Below are positions 1 through 8,040 of a stretch of DNA of 64,000 bases, piece by piece. Below the pieces are notes generated by a model. That model saw only the letters and a program-made list of their open reading frames with translations. It had not been told where the DNA came from and searched no databases. This DNA comes from Hydrogenothermaceae bacterium (lineage in GTDB: Bacteria > Aquificota > Aquificia > Aquificales > Hydrogenothermaceae). Made by a program: the position numbers and the translations under genes. The first letter of the stretch is position 1. The number at the start of each line of letters is the position of its first letter. The DNA lies in the NCBI GenBank assembly GCA_015519975.1, contig WIAL01000034.1, positions 1 to 64,000 of the forward strand. Reading direction: 5' to 3'.

Positions 1-336
1 GTCACAAAAAGATGCCGCTATTGATAAAAAGTTTAAATTTCTCATTGGAACAGTTGTTATCGGTGGTCCTTCAGGATAATCTTCAGAGGGAACTTCCACA
101 TTTTCATCTGTTAATGCACTTCCCTCTATTCCTTTTAAATGCGGGATTTCCACAATAAAGTGTTTTTTAACTTTTGCTTTCTGTGAAAGTTTTTTTGCAT
201 ATTCTAGTTCTATTTTATGTTTTTGACCGTAATCAAAGCTTACTGCGTAAACATCTTTAAACTCTTTTTTCGCAAGCCATAAAAGAGTGGCACTGTCCAT
301 TCCACCAGAAACGAGAACAATAATGCTTTTATTCAT
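1..336 (-). CDS. queC: 7-cyano-7-deazaguanine synthase QueC (3' part outside the window)
   Basis: The first 112 codons are present; the C-terminus lies beyond the left edge. QueC is the ATP-dependent amidotransferase-like enzyme that turns 7-carboxy-7-deazaguanine into preQ0 in queuosine biosynthesis. The N-terminus carries the PP-loop nucleotide-binding motif SGGMDS at residues 9-14, followed by the family segment AVSFDYGQKHKIELEYA around residues 31-47 and VPMRNLNFLSIAA near residue 97. An AGAAGGTAG ribosome site lies just before the ATG. It is divergent from the small membrane gene at 407, with 70 AT-rich bases between. The missing part should hold the C-terminal zinc-binding cysteines. 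Confidence 0.93.
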   Translation of the reverse strand, partial: MNKSIIVLVSGGMDSATLLWLAKKEFKDVYAVSFDYGQKHKIELEYAKKLSQKAKVKKHFIVEIPHLKGIEGSALTDENVEVPSEDYPEGPPITTVPMRNLNFLSIAASFCD

Positions 337-406
337 CTACCTTCTCTTAATTTTGTTTTATTTATGTAAAAATAATATAACTTTAAATACGTTGACGGCA
401 AATTAA

Positions 407-745
407 ATGAAGAGAATAGTAATTTTATTTTTTATTTTACTTTTATTCACAATTTTTTTATCAGCAGTTATAAACTATTTATATATAAAATACAATAAAT
501 TTGGCGGCTATTCACAAATAATTATTACAGGATTAATTTCATTTATACCTTTTATACCTTTATCAACGCAAAAAATTAAATTTAGGCACTGCTTTGTTTT
601 ATTTTTTATAACAGCTAATATTATATTTACACCTATATTTTTAACGGGAGTAAATGATATAATAAAAACCTCAATTATATTTTATACTTTGCTTTTAAGT
701 GTCGTTTTTTGTAGAAACAAAAACAAATTCAAAGGAGCAACATGA
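407..745 (+). CDS. small hypothetical integral membrane protein
   Basis: A 112-residue protein of unknown function. Hydrophobic stretches at about residues 4-25, 36-53, 60-82 and 86-102 predict three or four membrane helices, with a short basic tail (NKNKFK). No family motif was recognised. Its stop overlaps the argS start by 4 bases (ATGA), so the two are probably translationally coupled, but this says little about function. The ATG at 407 lacks a strong Shine-Dalgarno sequence, which lowers certainty about the exact start. Confidence 0.6.
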   Translation: MKRIVILFFILLLFTIFLSAVINYLYIKYNKFGGYSQIIITGLISFIPFIPLSTQKIKFRHCFVLFFITANIIFTPIFLTGVNDIIKTSIIFYTLLLSVVFCRNKNKFKGAT

Positions 746-2403
746 AGAAAGAACTTAAAGAAAAAATTATAAAGATTTTGGAAAAAGAAATTCCTGAAAT
801 TAATGAAATTGAAAAAAATCTAAAAATAGAAGTGCCGAAGGAAGAAAAGTTTGGAGACTTTTCTATAAATGCCGCCTTTTTACTTACTAAATATTTAAAA
901 AAGAAGCCTTTAGATACTGCAAATCAAATAAAAAAAATTTTAGAAAAAGAAGATATTTTTGAAAAAGTTGAGGTTGCAGGAGCAGGATTTGTAAACCTAT
1001 TTTTATCCACAAAATTTTTCCAGCCTTTTTTACATAAAGCTATAGTTCAGGGAGATAGGTACGGAGAAGAAATAAATAAAGATAAAGGAAAAATAAATGT
1101 TGAATTTGTAAGTGCAAATCCTACTGGACCACTACATCTTGGACACGGGAGAGGCGCAGTAGTAGGAAATGCTCTTTCAAATATTTTAAGTTACAGCGGA
1201 TATGAAGTTGTAAGAGAGTTTTACATAAATGATGCTGGAAATCAGATAAGGAAACTTGGCGAGTCCATATATGCAAGATACAGACAAATAGAACAGCCAG
1301 ATTACCCATTCCCTGAAGACGGCTACCATGGAGAATATATAAAAGAAATAGCCAAAGATATTTATTATCACGAAAGAGAAAAAGTTCTTACATTTTTAGA
1401 TGAAGATCAAGCAATAGAATGGATGGCAGAGTACGGCAAAAATATACTTTTAGATAAGATCAAAGAAGATTTGAAGTTAATAAATGTTGAGTTTGATATA
1501 TGGTTTAGTGAAAGGGAGCTTTACAAAACAGGAAAAGTTCAGGAAGTTATTAACTATCTCCAAGAAAAAGGTCTTGTCTATGAAAAAGATGGAGCCCTAT
1601 GGCTTAAAACAACCTTGTATGGAGATGACAAAGATAGAGTACTAAAAAAATCTGATGGTACATACACATATTTCGCAGGAGATATTGCCTATCACTATGA
1701 TAAATTTAAAAGAGGATACGATCAGGCAATAAATATATGGGGAGCAGATCATCACGGATATTTTCCTAGATTAAAAGCTGCTGTAATGGCACTTGGAGCT
1801 CCTGAAAACTGGCTTCAAGTTTTATTTATTCAACTGGTAAAACTGTTTAAAAATAGTCAAGAAATTAAAATGTCAAAAAGAGCCGGTGAATTTATAACTC
1901 TTAGAGACTTAGTTGAAGAGGTCGGAGCTGATGCAGTTATTTACTTTTTTCTATCTAAAGACAGCAATACCCATCTAAATTTTGATATTGACCTTGCAAC
2001 TAAAAAATCTTCAGAAAACCCTGTTTTTTATGTTCAGTATGCCCATGCAAGGATAACTTCAGTTTTTAAAGAAGCAAAGGAAAAATTTGGAATTGATATT
2101 AATTTAATTGAAGAAGTTGATATAGAACTTTTAAAAGAAAAAGCAGAAAAAGATTTAATGAAAAAAATATCTACTATTCCTGAAGATATTTATAATATTG
2201 CCCAGCAAAAACAGCCCCATAAAATAACAAATATTGCTTACGACCTTGCCTCAAGTTTTCATTATTACTACAATAACTATAAATTTTTAAACGAAAACGA
2301 CGAAGAATTAACAAAAGCAAGATTATACCTTTTAAGGGCTGTAAGAAATACATTAAGAGCACTGTTTAAGCTAATGGGAATAACTCCAAGGGAGAGAATG
2401 TAA
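742..2403 (+). CDS. argS: arginyl-tRNA synthetase
   Basis: Class I synthetase charging tRNA-Arg in the cytoplasm, 553 residues, the usual length. The HIGH signature appears as HLGH at residues 132-135 in the context SANPTGPLHLGHGRG, and the KMSKS loop as KMSKR near residue 376. The N-terminal additional domain (1-110) and the C-terminal DALR anticodon-binding helical domain (about 430-553) are both present. An AAAGGAG ribosome site lies before the ATG, inside the upstream small membrane gene. A SPOR-domain gene follows after 1 base, so the two are probably co-transcribed. Confidence 0.97.
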   Translation: MKKELKEKIIKILEKEIPEINEIEKNLKIEVPKEEKFGDFSINAAFLLTKYLKKKPLDTANQIKKILEKEDIFEKVEVAGAGFVNLFLSTKFFQPFLHKAIVQGDRYGEEINKDKGKINVEFVSANPTGPLHLGHGRGAVVGNALSNILSYSGYEVVREFYINDAGNQIRKLGESIYARYRQIEQPDYPFPEDGYHGEYIKEIAKDIYYHEREKVLTFLDEDQAIEWMAEYGKNILLDKIKEDLKLINVEFDIWFSERELYKTGKVQEVINYLQEKGLVYEKDGALWLKTTLYGDDKDRVLKKSDGTYTYFAGDIAYHYDKFKRGYDQAINIWGADHHGYFPRLKAAVMALGAPENWLQVLFIQLVKLFKNSQEIKMSKRAGEFITLRDLVEEVGADAVIYFFLSKDSNTHLNFDIDLATKKSSENPVFYVQYAHARITSVFKEAKEKFGIDINLIEEVDIELLKEKAEKDLMKKISTIPEDIYNIAQQKQPHKITNIAYDLASSFHYYYNNYKFLNENDEELTKARLYLLRAVRNTLRALFKLMGITPRERM

Positions 2404-2404
2404 T

Positions 2405-3109
2405 ATGGAAAATGATATAAAAGATACAGTAAAAAAATTAGAAGAGGCAAAGAAAAGACAAGAAAAAATAGAAAGAATCATAATATTACTTTCTGGATTT
2501 TTAGTAATTTTAATTTCTGCAATAATAGGAATAAACATTTATTATAAAGGCGGAGAAGAAAAAGTTTCACAGCCAGAAATAGTAATTGCAGATGAAGAAA
2601 ATGCACAGGTATCTCTTGAAAATAAAAACCAGGCATTGAAAGAGGAAGTTAAAAAAGAATTATCTATAGATAAAAATAAACCTAAAATAATACAAAACAT
2701 CAAAGAAACCTCAAAATCCAATAACAAACAAACAGCTCAAATTGAAAAAAAAGAAAACAAGCAGAATATTTCTGCAAATAAACCTGAAAAAAAAGTTTCA
2801 CAGGTCAAAGAAACCAAAGAAAAAAAGCAGGTTAAAAAAGAACAGGAATTAGAAAAAGCAAAAGCAGCAAAGAAAAAAGTAACTCAAAAAGTTCAAAAAA
2901 TAGTATTTTATTCGGTACAGGTAGGAGCTTTTAAATCAAAAGAAAATGCCCAGAAATTCATCAAAAAACTTAAATTAAAAGGATTTATAAAGGAAGAAGG
3001 CGGGTTTTACAGAGTTTTTATAGGTAAATTCAATACCTATAAGGAAGCTTCCCAATTTTTAAGAAACCACTCTCTAAAAGGATTCATCAGAAAAGTTAAA
3101 TTTGATTAA
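2405..3109 (+). CDS. SPOR-domain membrane protein
   Basis: A 234-residue bitopic protein. A cytoplasmic N-terminus (1-23) precedes one transmembrane helix (about 24-46). A long Lys/Glu/Gln-rich low-complexity linker (50-160) is probably disordered. A SPOR domain (about 163-234) begins FYSVQVGAFKSKENA and contains YRVFIGKFNTYKEA. SPOR domains bind denuded septal peptidoglycan, so a role in cell division or wall remodelling is likely. It begins 1 base after argS. The -35 element of the downstream ribosomal-protein promoter overlaps its last codons. Confidence 0.85.
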   Translation: MENDIKDTVKKLEEAKKRQEKIERIIILLSGFLVILISAIIGINIYYKGGEEKVSQPEIVIADEENAQVSLENKNQALKEEVKKELSIDKNKPKIIQNIKETSKSNNKQTAQIEKKENKQNISANKPEKKVSQVKETKEKKQVKKEQELEKAKAAKKKVTQKVQKIVFYSVQVGAFKSKENAQKFIKKLKLKGFIKEEGGFYRVFIGKFNTYKEASQFLRNHSLKGFIRKVKFD

Positions 3110-3130
3110 TTTTTAAAAACTTTTTATACT
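3102..3130 (+). promoter_or_regulatory. sigma-70-type promoter of rpmI-rplT-pheS-pheT
   Basis: A TTGATT -35 box (3102-3107) and a TATACT -10 box (3125-3130) are separated by 17 bases, close to the housekeeping consensus. The -35 box overlaps the stop codon region of the SPOR gene. Transcription would start near 3137 and give a leader of about 40 bases ending in an AAAGGAGGT ribosome site before rpmI. No hairpin long enough for L20 autoregulation is evident in that short leader. Confidence 0.6.
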
Positions 3131-3177
3131 ATTAAGTCTATCTTTTTAATTTAAAAATAAAGGAGGTCTAATTTATT

Positions 3178-3384
3178 ATGGCTAAGGTTAAAATGAAAAC
3201 TAATAGAACTGCCGCTAAAAGGCTTAAAGTAACAGCAAAAGGAAAGATCAAGTACTGGAAAGGTGGAGTATCTCACTACAACACTAAAAAAAGCAGAAAA
3301 AGAAAAAGACAAGGAAGAAAACCGGCTTACGTTCCTGAAACAATTAAAGACAAAATTGAAAAATTAATACCTTACCAAGTATAA
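3178..3384 (+). CDS. rpmI: 50S ribosomal protein L35
   Basis: A 68-residue, strongly basic protein with the L35 signature: the N-terminus MAKVKMKTNRTAAKR, then the YNTKKSRKRKRQGR block. It is a component of the large ribosomal subunit near the L20 region. A strong AAAGGAGGT ribosome site lies upstream. It leads the rpmI-rplT-pheS-pheT operon; infC, often the first gene of this operon elsewhere, is absent here. Confidence 0.97.
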   Translation: MAKVKMKTNRTAAKRLKVTAKGKIKYWKGGVSHYNTKKSRKRKRQGRKPAYVPETIKDKIEKLIPYQV

Positions 3385-3400
3385 AAGGAGGAAATGAAAA

Positions 3401-3748
3401 ATGAGAGTAAAAGGACCATCATCAAGGAAACATAAAAAGAAAATATTAAAATTAGCTAAAGGCTACTACGGAGCAAAACACAGATCGTACAGAAGAGCTA
3501 AAGAGCAGGTTTTAAGATCATTACAGTATGAGTATAGAGATAGAAGACTCAGAAAGAGAGAGTTCAGAGCTTTATGGATTCAAAGAATAAACGCTGCAGC
3601 AAGAGCAAATGGGCTTTCTTACAGCAGATTCATAAATGGATTAAAGAAAGCAGGTGTTGAGCTTGACAGAAAAGTACTTGCTGATATAGCTGTAAGAGAC
3701 CCTGAAGGATTTTCAAAATTAGTTGAAACAGCAAAATCTGCTTTATAA
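3401..3748 (+). CDS. rplT: 50S ribosomal protein L20
   Basis: A 115-residue L20, the usual length. Recognisable blocks are [22 protein letters not shown] at the N-terminus, [24 protein letters not shown] in the middle and [24 protein letters not shown] in the globular part. L20 binds 23S rRNA early in assembly and in several bacteria represses its own operon. It follows rpmI by 16 bases, with an AAAGGAGG ribosome site. Confidence 0.98.
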   Translation: MRVKGPSSRKHKKKILKLAKGYYGAKHRSYRRAKEQVLRSLQYEYRDRRLRKREFRALWIQRINAAARANGLSYSRFINGLKKAGVELDRKVLADIAVRDPEGFSKLVETAKSAL

Positions 3749-3758
3749 GGTGTAACTG

Positions 3759-4793
3759 TTGCAGATTAAAGAAAATATTGAAGCTTTAGAAAAAGAGTAT
3801 CAAGAAAAGCTTAAAAATATTAAAGATTTAAAACAGCTTCAGGATATAAAAACTGAGCTTTTAGGTAAGAAAGGGAAAATAACATCTCTATTTAAGCTTT
3901 TAAAAGAAGTACCACCTGAGAAGAAAAAAGAGGTTGGTGCTTTAATAAACTCAGTTAAAGCAAAGTTTGAAGATATACTTAAAGAGTTTGAAAAACAGCT
4001 TACAGAAAAAGAGCTTGAAGAGAAATTAAAAAAATCTAAGATTGACATAACACTTCCCGGAGCATGGGTAAGTCCGGGAGCCCCTCATCCTGTTACTGCA
4101 ACTCTTAGATACATATCAGATATTTTTGTATCAATGGGTTTTAAAATAGAAGAAGGACCTGAAGTGGAACTAGAAGAATACAATTTTGACATGCTTAATA
4201 TTCCTAAAGACCATCCTGCAAGGGAAATGCAGGATACATTCTTTATTAATAAAAAAGGTTATGTTTTAAGAACACATACTTCTCCAGTCCAAATAAGGGC
4301 AATGCTTAAACAAAAACCACCACTTGCAGTAATTGCACCTGGAAAAGTTTACAGAAAAGACCTTGATCCTACACACTCGCCCATGTTCCATCAGATAGAA
4401 GGGCTTGTTGTTGATGAAAATATCACCTTTAGAGACTTGAAAGGAATTCTAAAAATATTTTTAGAGTCTGTTTTTGGTAAAAACATACCAATTAGATTCA
4501 GACCAAGTTATTTTCCATTTACAGAGCCTTCTGCTGAGGTGGATATTGGATGTACTGTGTGTAAAGGAAAGGGATGTAGGGTTTGTAAAAATACAGGCTG
4601 GCTAGAAATACTGGGATGTGGAATGGTTGATCCTAATGTATTTGAAGCAGTTGGAATAGATACAGAAAAATATACCGGATTTGCTTTTGGACTTGGAATA
4701 GAAAGGATTACGATGCTTAAATATCAAATTCCTGATATAAGACTTCTCTTTTCAAATGATATGAGATTTAACCTTCAGTTTAAGGGGATATGA
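3759..4793 (+). CDS. pheS: phenylalanyl-tRNA synthetase alpha subunit
   Basis: Class II synthetase catalytic subunit (344 residues) that pairs with PheT as an alpha2-beta2 enzyme. An N-terminal coiled-coil arm (1-90) precedes the catalytic domain. Motif 2 lies around RKDLDPTHSPMFHQIEG (about 200-216) and motif 3 around GFAFGLGIERI (about 307-317). A four-cysteine insertion, C-x2-C-x4-C-x2-C, lies near residues 265-276 and also occurs in Gram-positive PheS. The start is a TTG with an AAGGTG ribosome site 6-7 bases upstream; no in-frame ATG fits the family N-terminus. Confidence 0.97.
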   Translation: MQIKENIEALEKEYQEKLKNIKDLKQLQDIKTELLGKKGKITSLFKLLKEVPPEKKKEVGALINSVKAKFEDILKEFEKQLTEKELEEKLKKSKIDITLPGAWVSPGAPHPVTATLRYISDIFVSMGFKIEEGPEVELEEYNFDMLNIPKDHPAREMQDTFFINKKGYVLRTHTSPVQIRAMLKQKPPLAVIAPGKVYRKDLDPTHSPMFHQIEGLVVDENITFRDLKGILKIFLESVFGKNIPIRFRPSYFPFTEPSAEVDIGCTVCKGKGCRVCKNTGWLEILGCGMVDPNVFEAVGIDTEKYTGFAFGLGIERITMLKYQIPDIRLLFSNDMRFNLQFKGI

Positions 4794-7201
4794 TGAAAGT
4801 TAGCTATAAATGGGTAAAAGAGTTCATAGAAAATTTTGATGAAGATATTGAAACAGTAGTTGAAAAGCTGAATGAAACTGGACTTGAATCTACTTATGAA
4901 AAATTTGGAAATTATATCCCCAATCTAACAACAGTAAAAATTTTATCTATAGAAAAACATCCTGAAAAAGATAATCTACTTGTATGTAGAGCAACTGATG
5001 GCAGTAAAGAATATCAAGTTATAACTGCAGCAAAAAATGTAAAGGAAGGAGATATTGTAGTACTTGCGAAAGAAGGAGCTGTTATAAATGGCATAGAAAT
5101 AAAGCCTGTAAAATTTGGCTCTTTAACTTCAGAAGGTATGTTTTTATCTTTTGAAGAACTTGGAATAGAAATTCCATCTGAAGGATTATTTATTCTTGGG
5201 AAAGATGCTCCTATCGGAGTAGATGCATCAAAACTTTTAGACCTTGGAGAAGATTACATAATAGAACTAGAAATTACTCCAAACAGAGGAGATGCATTAA
5301 GTGTTAGAGGCCTTGCAAGGGAAATAGCAGCAATTTTTGGTAAAAAAAGGACAGAAAAACTTCCTGTAGTGTCCATATTGCAGGAAAATATACCTGAGAT
5401 ACAGGTAGAAACAGATAAATTAAACAGATATAGAGCAGTAATAGTAGAAAATGTAAAAGTAAATGTTTCCCCTTTAGATATTCAGCTAAAGCTTATTAAG
5501 TCTGGACAAAAACCTATAAATAACATTGTAGATATTACAAACTTTATACTACTTCAAGAAGGACAGCCGCTTCATGCTTTTGACCTTGACAAACTAGAAG
5601 GTGAAATTCATATTAGACAGGCATCAGAAGGTGAAAAAATTGTAGCTTTAGATGGTAATGAGTATACATTAAACAAAAATGATATTGTTATAGCTGATGA
5701 TAAAAAGGCAGTTGCTATAGCTGGAATTATTGGTGGAGATAACACTAAAGTTGATGAAAATACTAAGAACGTACTCCTTGAAGCTGCAAATTTTGATCCT
5801 TCCTCTGTAAGAAAAACAGCTAAAAGACTTGGAATATCAACAGATTCTTCTTACAGATTTGAAAGAGGAGTTGATATTGAAAATCTTCCAAATGCACAGG
5901 ATAAAGCCATTGAGCTTATTTCATCAACGGCAGGAGGAAGAGCAGTTGGTGAAAGTGATGTGCATATTAATGTTTATAAACCTAAGCAGGTAAAACTTAG
6001 AGAAAAGCAAATCAAAAGGGTTTTAGGGGCTGAAATACCTAAAGAAAAGTGTAGTGAACTCCTTAATAGACTTGAAATTCCTACAGAAATTGTTGAAGAT
6101 GGAACTCTATCTGAAATTCCTGCATTTAGAGCATATGACTTAGAAAGGGAAATAGATTTAGTAGAGGAAGTTGGAAGACTTACAGGATTTAATAACTTGG
6201 AAGAGACATATCCATCTATTTCAACAGAAAACTTTAACTACCCTGATTACTTTAAATTAGAAGAAAAAATAAGGAAATTTTTCATTTCAAACGGCTTAAC
6301 AGAAGTTTTAACATACACTTTTTCATCTGAAGAAGATCATCAAGCTTTAGGATTGCCAAAGCCAGATATTGAGATTATAAACTATATTTTAAAGTCCCAA
6401 AGTTTAATGAGAAATAACCTTGCAGTAAGCTTAATAAACACTTTAAAAGAAAATATTAAATACGGCAGTAAAGATTTATCTGTATTTGAAACAGGAACGG
6501 TATTTTTCGATGATCACGAAGAATACAGAATAGGAATACTACTTACAGGAAAATTCATAGACGGATATACTTTTTCAAAAGAAAAACAGCAGTTAAACAC
6601 AACAGAAAAATGGGATTTCTTAAAAGTCAAAGGACTAATTAATTCCTTTTTCGAGTATATTGGAATTAAAAATTTAAATGTTAATTTACCACAGCTGCAG
6701 TTCTTAAACAAATATGAAGCAGTCAAATTTTTAAAAGGCAATACTGAACTAGGATACATTGGGAAAATTCACCCAAAAACCGCTAAAAATCTTGAAATTC
6801 CTGAAGATACATATATTGGAGAGTTTTATCTTAAGTATGTATCAAGAGATTTAAAAGAACCTGATCATAAACCTTACATTTATGATCTAATAAAAGAAAA
6901 AGAGGAAATAGTTTACAACGAAATACCTAAGTTCCCATCTGTAAAAAGGGATCTGGCTTTTGAAGCTGAAGAGGACTTTTCAGTAGGAACATTACTGGAT
7001 GAGATACCAAAGACTTGCAAACTTATAAAAAAGGTTAAATTATTTGACGTATATTTCCTTGGAAACGGCAGAAAAAGTATAGCCGTTTCTGTAGAATTTA
7101 ATGCAGGAGATAGAAGCTTAACAGATGAAGAAGTTAATCAGATGGTAGAAGATCTGGTTAATAAATTAAATGAAAAATTTGGACTAAAGCTAAGGAAGTG
7201 A
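4793..7201 (+). CDS. pheT: phenylalanyl-tRNA synthetase beta subunit
   Basis: About 802 residues, the full bacterial length. Domains in order: OB-fold tRNA-binding region (about 40-150), B3/B4 editing region, B5 domain, class II-like core and C-terminal FDX-ACB anticodon-binding domain (about 705-802). The family blocks ITPNRGDALSVRGLAREIAA and SSYRFERGVD are visible. The second of two tandem ATGs (4790, 4793) is preferred because the AAGGGG ribosome site is only 2 bases from the first. The start overlaps the pheS stop, so the subunits are coupled. The gene ends inside the 5' arm of the 6S RNA flanking stem. Confidence 0.96.
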   Translation: MKVSYKWVKEFIENFDEDIETVVEKLNETGLESTYEKFGNYIPNLTTVKILSIEKHPEKDNLLVCRATDGSKEYQVITAAKNVKEGDIVVLAKEGAVINGIEIKPVKFGSLTSEGMFLSFEELGIEIPSEGLFILGKDAPIGVDASKLLDLGEDYIIELEITPNRGDALSVRGLAREIAAIFGKKRTEKLPVVSILQENIPEIQVETDKLNRYRAVIVENVKVNVSPLDIQLKLIKSGQKPINNIVDITNFILLQEGQPLHAFDLDKLEGEIHIRQASEGEKIVALDGNEYTLNKNDIVIADDKKAVAIAGIIGGDNTKVDENTKNVLLEAANFDPSSVRKTAKRLGISTDSSYRFERGVDIENLPNAQDKAIELISSTAGGRAVGESDVHINVYKPKQVKLREKQIKRVLGAEIPKEKCSELLNRLEIPTEIVEDGTLSEIPAFRAYDLEREIDLVEEVGRLTGFNNLEETYPSISTENFNYPDYFKLEEKIRKFFISNGLTEVLTYTFSSEEDHQALGLPKPDIEIINYILKSQSLMRNNLAVSLINTLKENIKYGSKDLSVFETGTVFFDDHEEYRIGILLTGKFIDGYTFSKEKQQLNTTEKWDFLKVKGLINSFFEYIGIKNLNVNLPQLQFLNKYEAVKFLKGNTELGYIGKIHPKTAKNLEIPEDTYIGEFYLKYVSRDLKEPDHKPYIYDLIKEKEEIVYNEIPKFPSVKRDLAFEAEEDFSVGTLLDEIPKTCKLIKKVKLFDVYFLGNGRKSIAVSVEFNAGDRSLTDEEVNQMVEDLVNKLNEKFGLKLRK

Positions 7202-7463
7202 TGGAAGGTATACGCGGAAAAAAAACGGGGCTTAAACCCCTTAATTTAAATAAATTGAATAAAATCGGCCTGCGAGGTGCGACAGGGATGTCCTGAAATT
7301 TTCTGGGCTATGACAGAAAGAAAGGGAGTCCTACATCTCGGATACCCAGTAGGGTACCGATGCGGACACCCACCTATTGCTATCAGCCCTGAAAGATAGG
7401 GCTAGTCCCGTCGGCCTTGCGGGTGGCTTAATATTTTTATTAGCTTTCCGCGTGGCCTTCCAT
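7201..7463 (+). other. long flanking stem enclosing the 6S RNA core
   Basis: Bases 7201-7208 pair perfectly with 7456-7463, and 7212-7220 pair with 7445-7453, separated by a 3x2 internal loop. This 17-bp stem clamps a 224-base interior containing the 6S-like core. The 5' arm begins at the last base of the pheT stop codon, and the 3' arm ends 16 bases before the fthC ATG. Between the 5' arm and the core lies a small GGGG/CCCC hairpin (7227-7240), which may be the pheT terminator or a processing hairpin. Precursor stems of this form usually mark RNA excised from a longer transcript; that reading is inference. Confidence 0.7.
7266..7430 (+). ncRNA. ssrS: 6S RNA (SsrS), RNA polymerase regulator
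   Basis: A GC-rich island in an AT-rich background that folds like 6S RNA. The closing stem pairs 7268-7277 with 7415-7427 (3-base bulge) and continues as 7281-7288 with 7406-7412. A central bubble follows whose 3' strand forms its own hairpin, AGCCCT/AGGGCT (7385-7390 with 7398-7403), as in known 6S RNAs. A distal arm pairs 7324-7331 with 7364-7371 and ends in a hairpin at 7338-7360. The 3' segment GGCCTTGCGGGTGGC resembles the conserved 3' side of E. coli 6S. The position directly upstream of fthC matches the enteric ssrS-ygfA order. 6S RNA mimics an open promoter to sequester RNA polymerase holoenzyme. SRP RNA and tmRNA motifs are absent. Confidence 0.8.
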
Positions 7464-7479
7464 AATAATGGGAGGTCAT

Positions 7480-8040
7480 ATGAAAGAAGGAATAAGGAAA
7501 GATTTATTAAATAAGAGATTAAAGTACAAAAATGCGCAGGAAGATTCTGAAAAAATTATAAAAGAATTACTTTCTCTTCCTGAAATCCAAAACGCACATA
7601 CAGTGCTCATATACTATCCTCATAAAAATGAGGTAAATGTCCTCCCATTATTTGAGATACTTTCTTTTAAAGGCAAAAAAGTTTTATTTCCAAAAACGGT
7701 AAATGAAGAACTTCATCCTATCCATGTAAGCTCATTAGAAAACCTAAAAAAAGGAAACTTTGGTATTCTGGAACCTGAAGGTGAGAAAGCCGAAAAAGAT
7801 TATATTGATATAGTCATTGTTCCGGCAGTTGCATTTGATAAAAAAGGTTATAGAATTGGTTACGGAAAAGGCTTTTACGACAGGTTTTTAAAAGATCTTA
7901 AAGGTTTAAAAGTTGGAGTTGCTTATGATTTTCAGGTTGTGGATCAGATACCTCACCATGAGCATGATATACCTGTAGACATTATAGTAACTCCAACAAG
8001 ATTAATTAAAGTAAATAAGGAGGATAATGAAAATGATTGA
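7480..8040 (+). CDS. fthC: 5-formyltetrahydrofolate cyclo-ligase
   Basis: Converts 5-formyl-THF to 5,10-methenyl-THF using ATP; it belongs to the YgfA/5-FCL family. About 186 residues with the substrate and phosphate loop GYRIGYGKGFYDRFL near the C-terminal third and the conserved IVPAVAFDKKGYRIG block. The ATG at 7480 is preferred over the one at 7468 because GGAGGT (7471-7476) lies between them and nothing precedes the first. Its location immediately 3' of the 6S RNA repeats an arrangement known in enteric bacteria. The stop overlaps the rny start. Confidence 0.93.
   Translation: MKEGIRKDLLNKRLKYKNAQEDSEKIIKELLSLPEIQNAHTVLIYYPHKNEVNVLPLFEILSFKGKKVLFPKTVNEELHPIHVSSLENLKKGNFGILEPEGEKAEKDYIDIVIVPAVAFDKKGYRIGYGKGFYDRFLKDLKGLKVGVAYDFQVVDQIPHHEHDIPVDIIVTPTRLIKVNKEDNEND

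Noticed and set aside
7201-7463. Structured RNA considered as SRP RNA, tmRNA or a folate riboswitch
   Set aside because: The SRP GGAA-tetraloop segment and the tmRNA ends are absent, and the fold does not match THF riboswitches; the bubble with 3' hairpin and fthC linkage favour 6S RNA.
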